Shown: piece after piece, positions 21,912 to 33,534 of the stretch
Position numbering within the stretch: position 1 is the first letter of the stretch
How the letters are laid out: each line of letters starts with the position of its first letter
Origin: Turbatrix aceti
Lineage: Eukaryota > Nematoda > Chromadorea > Rhabditida > Panagrolaimidae
NCBI GenBank assembly: GCA_963969345.1
Contig: OZ017766.1
Span: 3,596,001 to 3,660,000 of the forward strand
DNA length: 64,000 nucleotides
Reading direction: 5' to 3'
Notes under the pieces: model-generated
Told to the model about the DNA's origin: nothing
What the model saw: the letters and a program-made list of their open reading frames with translations, nothing else
Database searches by the model: none
Translations under genes and position numbers: made by a program

Positions 21912-24900
21912 ATGATGGATTCCATGATGGATACCCAGATGGAAGACGTCAAGATTCTTCCTCTTCTTGGACAGGTACGTTTTTTTTTTCCCGCGAGACC
22001 CAACTTATTTCTACTTTTCAGGGCAAAACGAATCAGTTGGGGGGCACGTACATCAACGGCCGACCCCTCAACCACCAAATCCGCGAGGCCATCGTCGCCA
22101 TGTACAGACAGGGAGAAAAGTATGTTTTCTTCCGGGATCGAGATTACGATCAATGTTTTTTGTACTTTTAGGCCTTGCAAGATCAGTCGACGCCTCAAAG
22201 TTTCGCACGGCGCCGTTTCGAAAATCCTGAATCGATTCAACGCGACGGGCTCCATCCAACCCGGACAGGTGAGTGAGTGTCTTGCCAGGAGGCAGGCATC
22301 AAATGACCGTACTAAAGTGCTGTGTCATCATTCATGCACGCCGCTGCGTCGCCTTTTGCGGTAAAGAACGCGCGACAAAGACTCGGACTCGCGTTGCTTT
22401 GGGGGTCCGCGGCGCCCCGGGACGTCTTGCATGAAATATTGTTGAGATTCGTACAATGCCATGATTTTCAGATAGGCGGCACGTGTCGGACCCGAAAGAC
22501 GGTGGTGCAGTTCGAGAAGGAGATCCTCGCGATGAAGGAGGCCACTCCCGACATCCAGCCCCGCGAGATCAGGGCCAATCTCATTGCCATCGGGCTCTGT
22601 ACGAGGGAGAACGCGCCCACCGAGTCCAGCATCGCCCGTCGCCTCACCAACTTCAGGCGCTCCGGCTTGCTCGGTCGTCGGAGCACTCCCAACCCCGGAT
22701 GCGGGTCGAATTCGTCGACGACGGCCTCTTCACCTGCCTCACCTGCGGCACCCTCGCTCCTGAACGGTCCCCCGCCACCCAAGTCGCTGTACTACTCGAT
22801 CGAGCACATTCTCGGCACGATCAACTCGACGACGGCGTCCAACAGCCACGCGTCGCTTTCTCCAGGTAGGTAGCAATCAATTGACTTTTCCGCGTACTCG
22901 AGATGCCTGTCACAATGCGTTTTCGTCTCGCGTAACAACCGCGCCCGTCGTCTCCACGCTCATTTGATGCGATTCAGTAGGGCTACAGTATGCCAAGCCT
23001 TAGGCGGTCGCATGGGAGAGGAGAGAAGAGCGCGTCAACATCCGTCGCATTGATTGCCCCCTTCTCCCGGGCTGCCGGGGTTTTAACGATTCTTTAACGG
23101 TTCTCACCCCTTAGCAATCCGCTACGAGCCTGCGTGATTACCATACGCGCGTGCTCGGCCGTGGGTCTTCTCTATAAAATCCTTTTACGACTCTCCGTGC
23201 CGTGCGGGAATCTGCCCGCTCATTGGCTTGCGCCTAGGAGCATTTTGGATCCCTTTGCGTACTTTTGGGGTACTTGGGGTTGTGCGCGATGACGGTAGGG
23301 CTCGTGTTGGGGGGGGGGGGGGTGGTCAGCACCCACCTCGGTGACGACGGCTATCAATCTTGTCCGAGATTGCCAGAAGACGTACGAAACGAAAACCACG
23401 TCTCGGGGAAATTTTGTGATTCTCGGAAAGATAAGGCAATTACCCCACCACCAGCCCTACCGCGACCGGTGTCCTCCCGTTGCCCCGATATCATCTCGCC
23501 TCGTCGAGGGTGTTTCCGATTGTTTTTACGCCTCGAAATCAAGATGACGCTCCCCAAACCTGCCAAAAACAACAATTTGTCATTGAGGCGTCTGTGTTGC
23601 GCAAAACTTAATCAACTTGCGTCCAAAACGGACTATGCGAGTGTTTTTTGAGGGGGGCAGGCAGCAGGAAGCGCTCATTTCTCACCGGTCGAGGATGTCA
23701 AGGGGTATCGCAGCGGTGGCCACCATGTCCTCACCTGTCAATTAACGGAATCCACTCTCACCTCCGGAATCAATGTCGTTCGCGACTTCCGTCTTTTCTT
23801 TGCGACTCGATCAAAGCGGGGGGAACAATGTGGCAAAGGTGTGAGGTTGCGCCTCTCTTTTTGAACCGGCGCGCGCTCTGCAGTAACAGATTAGCCGTGA
23901 TGCAACCAACTTCTCTCGCGACCTCGGTGCAATCGCCTCCAAAGTTGACAGGCTCGTCGCCACCGGAAACAAGCGCCGCCGCCGCTGATTTGTGTCGCAA
24001 CAAATCCGCTGAGGCCGGATGACGACAATTGACTCTTCTTTGACTCCTCGATTTGGGGGGGGGGTGTTTGGCGGGCGGCAGAAGAGAACGGCAAACCTCG
24101 CGAGACCAGCCAAGTTTGCCGTCCTTTAAGCAAACACGTTTCAAGCGTAATCCTCTGTTTTTTTGCTACCATACGGCGGTCCCGACCGAAGTCGGTGAGG
24201 CTCTTTTGCCCGACTTAACCGATGATCGAGCACAATTCGAATTCACACCTAGCTCAAAAGAAAGGCCCGACGACCGGGGACCTGGCACGGCATCTTTTGG
24301 GGGCAGAGATATCGAGGAGAGACAATATTCATGGATTGACAGCCTCGCTAATCCACATCAAGCCTGTCTTTCTGGGGTGCGAAAATGTTCTGCGGCAGAT
24401 CGGGGAGACAAAGGGGCGATCTGATCATGTTTTCACGCGACAAAACATTCTCTGATCTCGGTGGTTGATTACCGACCCGCAAAGCAGGTGAATCAAAGGC
24501 GAATTTAAACTGAAATCTCTCTTTTTTCAGAGGAGACTTCGTGGACCGACGAGGACGATGCAAACGCGACCACCGCTTCTTCGCCGAATGAAAACCGCAG
24601 AAATCGGACCTCGTTCACCGCAGAGCAGATCAAAATCCTCGAATCTCGCTTCGCTGCGAACACTTATCCCTCCGAGGCTGAGAAGCAGGACATAATCAAA
24701 GAAACCAAGCTTGATCTCAACAGAATCAATGTAAGTTTCTTTTTTTGACGGATTTGGGTTTTTGAAGATTTGTCGTTTTCAGACGTGGTTCAGCAACAGA
24801 CGAGCCCGCGTCCGCAAGTCCTGTGGCTACGTCATTCCCAACGAAACGCCGTTGCCCGTTGCCCAGAGCATGCCGTCGTTCTTCTCCCAGCCCGGAGCCC

Positions 24901-25031
24901 TGCCCCCACCGCCGCCGGGCATGCCGGGATCCCCGCAGCTTCCTCTCTTCCCGACGCACCCCTTCCTCTTCCCCCCGATCAGCCCGCAGACTGCCTTCAT
25001 GCTTCTCGCCAAGCAGTTCCAGCACAGCTGA
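21912..25031 (+). CDS. Pax transcription factor, paired domain plus homeodomain (gene 1)
   Basis: Six exons: 21912-21974, 22022-22119, 22172-22268, 22472-22865, 24531-24730 and 24783-25031, giving 366 residues. The PAI half of the paired domain starts at residue 22 ([16 protein letters not shown], then [18 protein letters not shown]). The RED half runs from [10 protein letters not shown] to about residue 149. An octapeptide-like motif YSIEHILG lies at 194-201; such motifs recruit Groucho co-repressors. A complete homeodomain (about 239-298) has Ser at position 50 ([12 protein letters not shown]), the mark of Pax homeodomains. The tail is Pro/Phe-rich. Domain order with octapeptide fits Pax3/7 best, but Thr at homeodomain position 47 and the divergent paired domain leave this open. 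Intron 4 is 1,665 bp, far longer than the rest. Confidence 0.88.
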
Positions 25032-28000
25032 CCTCCAGAAGGTCCCGCAGCCTTCGTCGCCACGAGTCACATTCCGTACTACCGTAACCAAAGACGCAGT
25101 ATCATGATCCTCCCCAGTCCGTTTGTTCTCGTTTGTTAAGCGCTTTGATAGCCATCTACTAACTTTATGTGAACTGTTAAAATTATTAAACGACTTTTAC
25201 GAGGTCTTCGAGGAGCAGTCTATCAATGCACTTCAACTCCGTGGTCCAGGGCCATTTGTCATGCCGCCACCGAGGCGCGACCCTGTCACTTCACTCGCGC
25301 ACCCTATTCAAGGTCCTCGCAATAAAAAAGTCGCTAACTCGCGGAAATTTGTCCGGATAGCCCTGCTAATTGTCACGCGGACGCGTGATTATGATTTTAC
25401 GGGCTCGGCCATTGGCCTGGTCAGTTGCGGTCGTTGCGCGTCCAACGAGTTCTGTTATGCAACCCGGCCGCGACCCTACCGTGTTTACGCGCAAGTGAAA
25501 GGTGTTATGACTCATCTGCAGGAGGTCGAGAAGAATACGACGACGGCCGTTATCTGACGCCTGCGATCGCGCACTTGTCTGACATTGCGGTAATTGATCG
25601 AGGGCATCGCCGCCACCGGAGGCGAAAAAAATTCATCGTTTTACGCGAACCGGGCAGGGACAACGATTACCGCTGCAAGTACCGTAATTTTATGCAAAAA
25701 CGCAGGAAGGGGCTAAAAATCAAAAAAAAATGATCGCAAAAAAGCGAGCTTGGGGGTCCGTTCACGCTTGCACCGTTGATGACCGATTAACGGCCGTTCA
25801 GTGTCCTCTAAAAATTACCTGCTGCCATAAAAAACACGTTATCGCCTTGGTAACGACAAAATGATTGGTGGCAGTCGGGCGATTTGTCTGCCCGATGGCA
25901 CGCGTCTGTTTTGTACCCTGCAATCATCTCTGTTGCCTCCAAACCATCGTGACAAATGATCGCCTTCTACGGGGCCGCAAATAACCGATTCTGCGTCGAC
26001 ACAAAGAATCGTCAAACTTCAAACCTGGCTGGGTACTTTTTATGGCTTTTCGAACGGAAAAGAGGCCTGTGCTGGTGAGAGTATCTTTTTTTCTAAATTT
26101 TTTGCAAGTGAGGGGTCTTTGCTCGGCGTTCAGCTCACAGGCTGGATAATCCCGAAGACGATTAAGCCTCCCACCGACCAACCTTGGGGGCAGAGACCAC
26201 CGGTATGGGTCTCTGTCGTATCCGGCGCACCTGACAAACGCGCGCTTATCAGGAGTGTTCATGCGTAAATTAGCCATCATTAGCAAGTCTAACTCACATC
26301 ATTGCCTTTGTCACGCACAACCTTCACCGGCAGGTCGCGCTACGGTCCGTTTGCAAGAGTGCAGGTGCCATCCATCTGCTTGCGTCAAACAGATGATTAA
26401 CGCCGCGCCACCACGGCTCTGATAAGGGCCCTTCATTAGGCCGCGGCCGCGGCAGTCGTGGTCACTTCACACTCGATCGAGCACGAAATCTGGGCGAGTC
26501 CGAGTTGTTTCACGAGGCTGTTTACCCAGCCATCAAAGATCCTGCTCTTCGTCATCATTCACCCCCCCCTGAGGTTCAGGTTCGGTTGAAAAAATCATGC
26601 GACGCGCAGATGTTTTTTTTTGTTGGAAAGGCGGTGTTGAGCTACCAATTCTTATCACAATTTATGGGTGTGAAAATCGACGCATTTCTACGACCACCGA
26701 CGTAAAAAAAAGTCACGCTGCAAGTGGGGTATCAGTTGTAGGACGTTGTGATCGCATTAAAACTCCATTAAACAAAAAACGCCTGGGTAATTTGTTTGGA
26801 AAAATACTGCGTTTTGTGCAACCATGTCAAAATCGAGTTGTACCACCGCCCGAGCCCCCCTTTCGTATCGGAATCCAAAAAATCATCATCAGACTGCCAA
26901 TTTTAATTTGATTTACACACCTTCAGACGGTCAGACTTTTTGCAACAGACGCAAATAATCAAAATGTGCTGTCGCTCACTTCGCTGAGACTTTTCTGTTT
27001 TTTAGTGGTCAACAATTGACCAAGACGGAAGTCATGATGACTCCCTGCAACGAATCACTCGTTTTTTGCGTCTTCGTTGGCGGAAGCGAGCATTTCTCAT
27101 TTCGTCTGTAATAATAATCTTCCTCGTTGCTTTGGTGTTCACAGAACAGAGCACGCACGCCACCGTACCCCTGGCTACGGTCGGTCGAGGCGTGAACGGA
27201 GTCACGCCGCTTTGAAGTCGCTCGCAGCCGCCTAATGAACCATTCGACAGAACAACAAACCGTAAATTACTCCATCATCGCATTCCAGGCGCGTGCCGTT
27301 CTCGCGCCTTTGTTCACCGCGCCAGGTACGCGGTCACGACAGCGCTATCGTGTATCGCTCGCCTGATTGCTGGTTGGATCGGATCGGCAGCGGTTTATGC
27401 CTATGTTTGATCGTGTCATGATAAATGACAGGCGGCGGTGGCCTTTGTTCGTCTTCATCGTCTCCTCGTATCTTTCTTCCCACTTTCGCTACCTATTATC
27501 TCCTCGGCCGAGCGAGCAAAAACCGTCTGCAGGGCACTACCGAGCGCAACAGGGAAGCACTTTTTTAATATTTACCCAACAACTTCAAACATGACCATTG
27601 GCGGCCAGATCATCGCTTGAAATTAAGTAATTAGCCGATGCCGTGTTGACGTGCCTTCGCCTCGGCTTTATGAGAAGTGATTAGCGGTGATAGCAGAACG
27701 AAAACGCATTTTAGTGTGAAATTATCGGCTTACGGCCTTCTAATTGGGCACTGGCTGGAGAAAGAGCGTGCTGCGGGGAGCGCAAGCCGTCATGCGGCAA
27801 ACGCGCGTCTTTACCGTATTTGTCGGTCGTCAAAAGGTAATTTTCGCATGAAACAGACAATTTTTCGTCGTCGTACACGTAGACGTACAAATTGAAGAGC
27901 TAGGCGGAGCAATGCGTCGTCGTTGCGCGAGAACGTGGTTAACGGGCATCGAAGAAAGCATAAAAACTTCCACATCTAACAAAAAATGACAATTACACCT

Positions 28001-28132
28001 ACTGCTACACGCCTTCTCGGTCGCCGTCGCATCTCAGCATAATTCAGTCGTCAGCGACCCAAACTCCCCGCTCGAGTCTTTTTCACCTTTCACGTTCCAC
28101 CAGCCAATTCGGCTCCAGACACCACCCCAACG
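25032..28132. other. 3.1-kb non-coding interval between two Pax genes
   Basis: No coding exon supported on either strand. GC-rich and AT-rich blocks alternate. In a genome where most gaps here are below 1 kb, an interval of this size next to developmental regulators probably carries enhancers; that is inference. Confidence 0.5.
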
Positions 28133-29691
28133 ATGCTGGATGACGTGCTCTTTGACGACGCGGAAACAGTGCGATCCGTCAGCAGCACAGAGAGCGGCAG
28201 CAGCGATAACATGCCCCGCGTCGACGTCACCGGCCTCAATCCCGCCGCGGTCTCGGCCGCGATGAACACGCTCCACAGCCTCGCGTTCGCCAATATCATG
28301 GGCCAGGTGAGATTGATTCAGCAGATACTGTAGCCTAGCCAGAAAGATTCATTCGCAGGCTTGTTTGGCGATTTCCCAGCCAAACAAGTCTGATCGGAAC
28401 CCGTCTGGCGAATCCGCGATGGCACGCTCGCTGCGCATCCTGCCTCTCCCCTCGGCCATTAACCCAAATTGCAATTTCGACTCCCTGCCCCAAAATTTCG
28501 TCTGTCTTTGGCAAATTAAATGCAAACAAAACGGTTCGATGATCGAGTCGTCGCCTCTGCACAAAAAATAAGCGTAACTGTGCGGGCAACGGGCCTAACC
28601 AACCGTACGCCTTCGCTAATTATTGTCGCAAACAAAACGCATATTTGCCATCACTTTTTCCTCCCCTTCCCCCGAATTCGGATCAGTCTCAACTGGACGG
28701 CATGTCGCTTCAGGGTCGCGTCAACCAACTCGGAGGAGTCTTCATCAACGGCAGACCCCTGCCGCAGTCCGTTCGCCAGAGGATCGTCGAGATGGCCAAG
28801 CAGGGCATCAAGTGAGTACACCGCTTTCATCCACGCCCCATTTGCACGCACAATATCAAAAATTCGATTTTCAGGCCCTGCCAGATCTCTCGCGAACTCC
28901 GCGTCTCGCACGGCTGCGTGTCCAAAATCCTCTATCGCTACGCAGAAACGGGCTCCATCGAGCCGGGGCAGCACTCGCTGTCCAAGCCGTATTCCAAAAA
29001 ATCGCTCAAGCACTCTGCCGGGAGCGGGGTCAAGCAGGCGGTCCAGGGCCTCTCGAAGACCTACCCCCAGATGGAGCCTGCTCAGATCCGTGAAATGCTC
29101 ATCACCCGACACGTCTGCGCCCCCGAAGACGCCCCGGGCGACGAGGAGATCAAAAAGTGGCTGACTGCGTATTCGTCTTCGTCGTCGTCACCTGTGCCGT
29201 CCAAGAAAATCAAGCACAGCGTGACGGACATCCTCAGCGCCGAGAACAACGAAGAGCCTCCCAAGTCGCCCTCGTCGCCGACGACGGCGGCCAACCTGCT
29301 GGGTCTGCGTGCGACAGCCACGGGGCACCGCAGGGTCCGAACTTCGTTCACCTCTGCGCAACTCACGGTGCTGGAAAACGTGTTCTCGGTGAACAACTAC
29401 CCCGATGCCCGACAAAGGGAACAGATCGCGGCCCAGACCGGTCTCTCGGATGCCAGGATTCAGGTGTGGTTCAGCAACCGCCGGGCACGGAGCCGGAAGA
29501 CGCTCATCTGCAGCGCGCTGCCTCCCCTCCTGCCCAGCCTCGTCCCTTCCCGGTCGTCGGGCAAGGAATCGCCGTCGTCGCCGACCCAGACACCCCAGCA
29601 GCATCCGCTGCTCTCGCAAGCCGCCGCTTTCGCGTCTGCTTTCCTGCACCTCCAGCAAATGAACGCAAACGCCAGCAAAATCAACTCGTGA
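28133..29691 (+). CDS. Pax3/7-like transcription factor (gene 2, complete copy)
   Basis: Three exons, 28133-28306, 28687-28811 and 28875-29691, give 371 residues. Exon 1 encodes an acidic leader ending ANIMGQ. The paired domain begins at [16 protein letters not shown] (about residue 68) and continues [19 protein letters not shown], very close to the Pax3/7 signature; its RED half is more divergent. HSVTDILS at 214-221 is an octapeptide/eh1-type repressor motif. The homeodomain (251-310) contains [12 protein letters not shown] with Ser at position 50. The tail is Ser/Pro/Gln-rich. It should bind DNA through both domains. The 8,107-bp duplication begins inside intron 1, at 28496, so exons 2 and 3 exist again at 36794-37798. 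The gene is best read as a pax-3-type orthologue, although C. elegans pax-3 is, to my memory, without a homeodomain. Confidence 0.9.
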
Positions 29692-31115
29692 ACTCACAAA
29701 ATGAATTTTTAATTACCAGAACAGCGATAACTTCATAATTTCCAGACTTTAATTATCCCCGTTGATGTCAACCCGTAAACTGTAAAATGTGAATCCAAGT
29801 GAATCTTCAAAATTGTACGCAAGTGCAGGAACCAAAAAAACACACAAACAAAACAGTTCGATAAAATTTGTAGTAATGTGACGGATCAAAGAGCACGTAA
29901 ACAAATCCGGAGCGAATACCGTACAGCGTAACGGTAGTAACACAGCAAGCCACGCACCATTTATCGCAAATTACCGGAAGGCAGAAATAAGGTGCCGACG
30001 CCAATCGCGGCAAATCGGCACGGCTAATTGCCGTCGTTGGTGCTCAAAAACAAGATGCACCTGAAGGAGATTACGGCAATGCGGAAGTCGGTGGTCATCT
30101 TCGTACAACGCACACATCAGTAACGACTACGGGTACACGTCTAATCAATCCGCCCCCAGATAAACGAAGCTCGGTACACGATTAAAAAACAACAATTTCA
30201 ATACAAAACGCAATTTTCAGATTAACCTTTAAAAAATCGTAAATAACAGATATGAACCCAGAATGCGTTATCTTTGGAACAAGTTCCGGTCGGAACTTCT
30301 TGCGTACAACAAAAAAAGTTGGTGACGTTATCAGGGAACGACAAAAAATATCAGTGCCGACGTGAGTCAGAAAAAGGGGACAGAGAAAGAAATGAAAGAA
30401 AACGGGATATTAAAAATGGGATCCTGCAACGAAAATGCAATAATTTGGGATGTCTTGAATGGAAAATTTAAAACAAAGTCAACGTGAATTTTTGAATGAT
30501 TTTTGATGAACAAAAACTTCTTTTTTTGCAGTTTTCAACTTTTGGTATCGTTTTTTACCGATAATAACCAATAAATTTTTTTGTGGTGCACCTTGGCATC
30601 AAACCGGCGGTTTTCTGAAATTTTGTAAGATAACAAGTTTTCTGACTTGACCCCCGAATTATATTTTCGTAGTTTTGTACATTGAAATTTTCAATCCATA
30701 AAATTTCGCATGTTTTTTTGCCGTTTTTGAGGCCGAACTACACACAGGGATGGCACAACGCGGCAACAAGCGTGTCCATGTCGAGATTTTCAGGCAGTCT
30801 AAGTGGCTGTGTAATGAGGCAAAATTAAGTAAAAACAGAGCCAGACGAGTGTGTGCCAGCCAGCGGCGAATGTGGCTGAGGCTGCCGGCACGCAGCTGGT
30901 TTCAGGCAGCTCGAGCCCGCTTTCGAGGATGCGCAGAGCGCCTCGCGTCTCCTTTTGAGGTAATCAATTTTGTCGCGTTGCCAAGTTGGCCCAGTTAATC
31001 GGTCTGGTCTGCCTCTTGTCTGGTTACGTCGCCCGTCGGACACTGCCGCTGCATCGATTAGGCCCGCGCCAACGTAGCCGGACCGCGTCCCACGCCTCCA
31101 ACGCGGTTTTCGGCG
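29692..31115. other. non-coding part of duplicated unit (also 37799-39222)
   Basis: Holds the 3' UTR of the Pax gene and AT-rich intergenic DNA. No coding exon supported. Confidence 0.5.
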
Positions 31116-31353
31116 ATGCCGGCTGGCGTCAAGCTCAAGATCGACCAGCTCATCGAGAAGTTCTTCTACGCCAACCCCAGCGGAGTCGGCTCCGGTCGAC
31201 GCAAACTCAAACGCCCTGTTCGGGGGAAAAACGCCGCTGCACGTGCTCCTTTTGAGCGCGGAGCAGCCGACGACGCTGCCAATGCGGATGACCACGACTG
31301 CGACAAACCGTCGACCTCGAGTTCCGCCAAGTCTGCTGGGCCGGATGACACAG
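31116..31353 (+). CDS. exon A, 5' coding exon of unidentified gene (possibly RFX/daf-19 long form)
   Basis: An ATG-started exon of 79 codons plus one base, ending at a good donor (GTATGTTC). It encodes a Lys-rich start (MPAGVKLKIDQLIEKFFYAN), a basic stretch (GRRKLKRPVRGK) that could be a nuclear signal, and a Ser/Asp-rich end. Third-position GC is high, as in neighbouring genes. No domain is recognised. Its donor phase (one base) fits exon C directly, or exon B if an acceptor at about 32309 is used. No terminal exon follows within the unit, which is why I suspect it belongs to the RFX gene downstream. That connection is inference. Confidence 0.5.
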
Positions 31354-32337
31354 GTATGTTCTTGGAGATATTTTTTGGGTTCTAAACATTAAAAAGTGCC
31401 GAAATCTGCGTTTCTGGAGCTCAGGGCGTTCGTTTTTGTTGCAACTAATTGTTAGGGGCGTGGGAAAATGACGCCTAATAATTACCCCGGCAACGGGCGT
31501 AAAACTTTGAAAAATGTGCCTTACTCAGTGTGCACTTTTTCATGCCCGGCGGCCGGCTAATTGCTAGCTCGTCGTAGATGATTTGATGCTTGCGAAATGT
31601 CAAAACGCTGATGAAGCTACTTATTTCGCAGTTTTTGCTTCCTCAACTAGTCGAGACGAGTTGATACAGTTTATTTGTTTATCACGAGTACCTAATTAAT
31701 TAGCAAAGCTTTTGCACTTCTGGCCCCATCGCTTGCTTCGAAAAAAAATCTAAGCGCTGAAAAAACGACAGAAAATGCCATCAAGACCGTAGTCGAAGTT
31801 ATACCGTACAAAGGGAGTCTTTTTCTGTGGAAAATTTATTGTTACAACTTGTTGACGCTGAACTCGCATCACATGAAGCAAGCGGCGGCGGTTAACCGAC
31901 GCCGTCGGGAAAAAAAGCACTTTAGCATTCATTTACGGAGCCTGAAGTCAACTTTTGTGGGACGAGTCGTATCCATCAAAGAGCTTTCATCTCAGAGTCG
32001 GCATCACATTAATATTCAATTCCAAAGGTACTGTTCGGGGCCGCCGGACTGTCGTCAAGGTGATGGCACTGCCGAGGGCATTGTTCGGGCACGCCACGCA
32101 TTGTCCGGGATTTTCCTAAAAATCCATTTACTCGATATGAGGGCATCATCTGCCCCTCCCGTCAGCCACAAATTATGCGCATTTCCATTTGGGATGGCCC
32201 GCAATCACTCTTGAGATGTCCGGATACCGTAGGACGAGAAAGGACACAACCCAGGATAGGTGGAGTCTCGGCAAAGTTGTTTTTTTGACGGCACGGGCCC
32301 CGTGACAGGGACCTGCCGTGGTTTGTTTGCCTTGGTA
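31354..32337. other. intron or intergenic between exons A and B (also 39461-40444)
   Basis: AT-rich with many stops; no coding exon supported. Confidence 0.45.
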
Positions 32338-33534
32338 ATGCGACGAAACAAAACCAGACAGTACGACTCGCCCGGAGAGGACCCCCGGCCTTTTGTGGAG
32401 GAGGATAGCCCGATGGCGTTGCCCGGAGCAGCGACAATGGACGATGATGACAAAGTCAAAAAAAGCAAGCGCGCCCGCAGATTGGATTGGGAGCTCATAG
32501 CTAACAAGCCGGAGGCAGAGTCGACAGCCCCGGCAAACATACCTTTGTTGTCGGCCGGTGGCAGCAGCATGGATTCCGCAGGTGGCATGCCACCCATGTA
32601 TGGCAGCGGCATCTCAGCATCTGGCACGTCGCTGGGGGGTCCGTCGTCGATGGCGCCCTTCTCGCCGACGTCGTCGCCCTTTATCAACTCGATGCTGGCC
32701 GCGGCTACGCGGTCTTCAGGCGCCGATGCTTACGGTAGGATGAGGAGACGAGTTTTTGTGTCATGGCTGGTAATGAGGTGCGCGATGCACGTGCGGGTGT
32801 AGGAAGTAGCATTTGACGGCTTGTGCCGAGCCGAGAGGCTGTCAAGTCAGTCTTTTTGTACCTAAAATGTTTTCGACTTTGTTTTTTTTCAAAAGAAGAC
32901 TGTTTTTTGTATTTAGCTGGGAAAAACATCATAGATTAGCGCATCGCGTTCGCCACGTGCTTTGTATTCTGCGTCCCACGATTGCGCAGAAGTTGGCAGC
33001 GAACCAGATTTCACCCGAGTCCGCGCTGCCTCGCGTACGTGTGCCGCCGGACGGTAGCAATATCGACCGACGACGGGCTTTCTCGTCCCCGCCGGGGTGC
33101 GCAGAGGCAGGCAACGAGGAGGACGGCAGCCGCGACGCGCAAGTGAGCGTGTACCTGTTGTAGCGGCGGTGGCTGCCAATACTCGCTCAATTTGTGGCGG
33201 CTTTGTCGGGGGAGATACCTTTATTTTTTTTTTTCGGATAAACAAGAAATGTTACGGTATCGACCCGGGATTCTGAGCCAAGATGCGTTTCAGGAGGACT
33301 CGATTCGAGCCAGGCGCTATCGTCGGCAGCGACTGCCGGCCTCGTGGATCACTCGTCGTACGTGTCTGCCTACGCCGCAGCAGCCGGCTTTGGAGCCTTT
33401 CTGGCGCCCCAGGGAGGACCGGGACCCAACCAGCAGCAGATCCAGAACAATTTGGGCGTCCCGAATTCGTCCGCAACGAGATCCGGCATGGATGCTTATT
33501 CACTCGCGACTCAGATGCCGGTGGAGCAATCACC
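32338..33534 (+). CDS. exons B and C, unidentified transcription-factor-like segment
   Basis: Exon B (about 32338-32734) and exon C (33294-33534) join in frame: a split Gly codon restores DAYGGLDSSQAL. B has an acidic/basic start (DDDDKVKKSKRARRLDWEL) with a likely nuclear signal, then Gly/Ser/Met/Pro-rich sequence. C is Ala/Gln/Pro-rich (YVSAYAAAAGFGAFLAPQG). Such low-complexity regions are common in transactivation domains. B could start at the ATG at 32338 or continue from exon A. C ends with two bases of a codon; a one-base acceptor exists just before the RFX exon at 45737 (after CTGCTCCCGGAG), so A-B-C to RFX is phase-compatible but has a weak acceptor. No functional domain is visible. 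Confidence 0.5.

Noticed and set aside
28651..29112. 153-codon minus-strand frame across the Pax gene (also 36758-37219)
   Set aside because: Antisense shadow of the GC-rich paired-domain exons.
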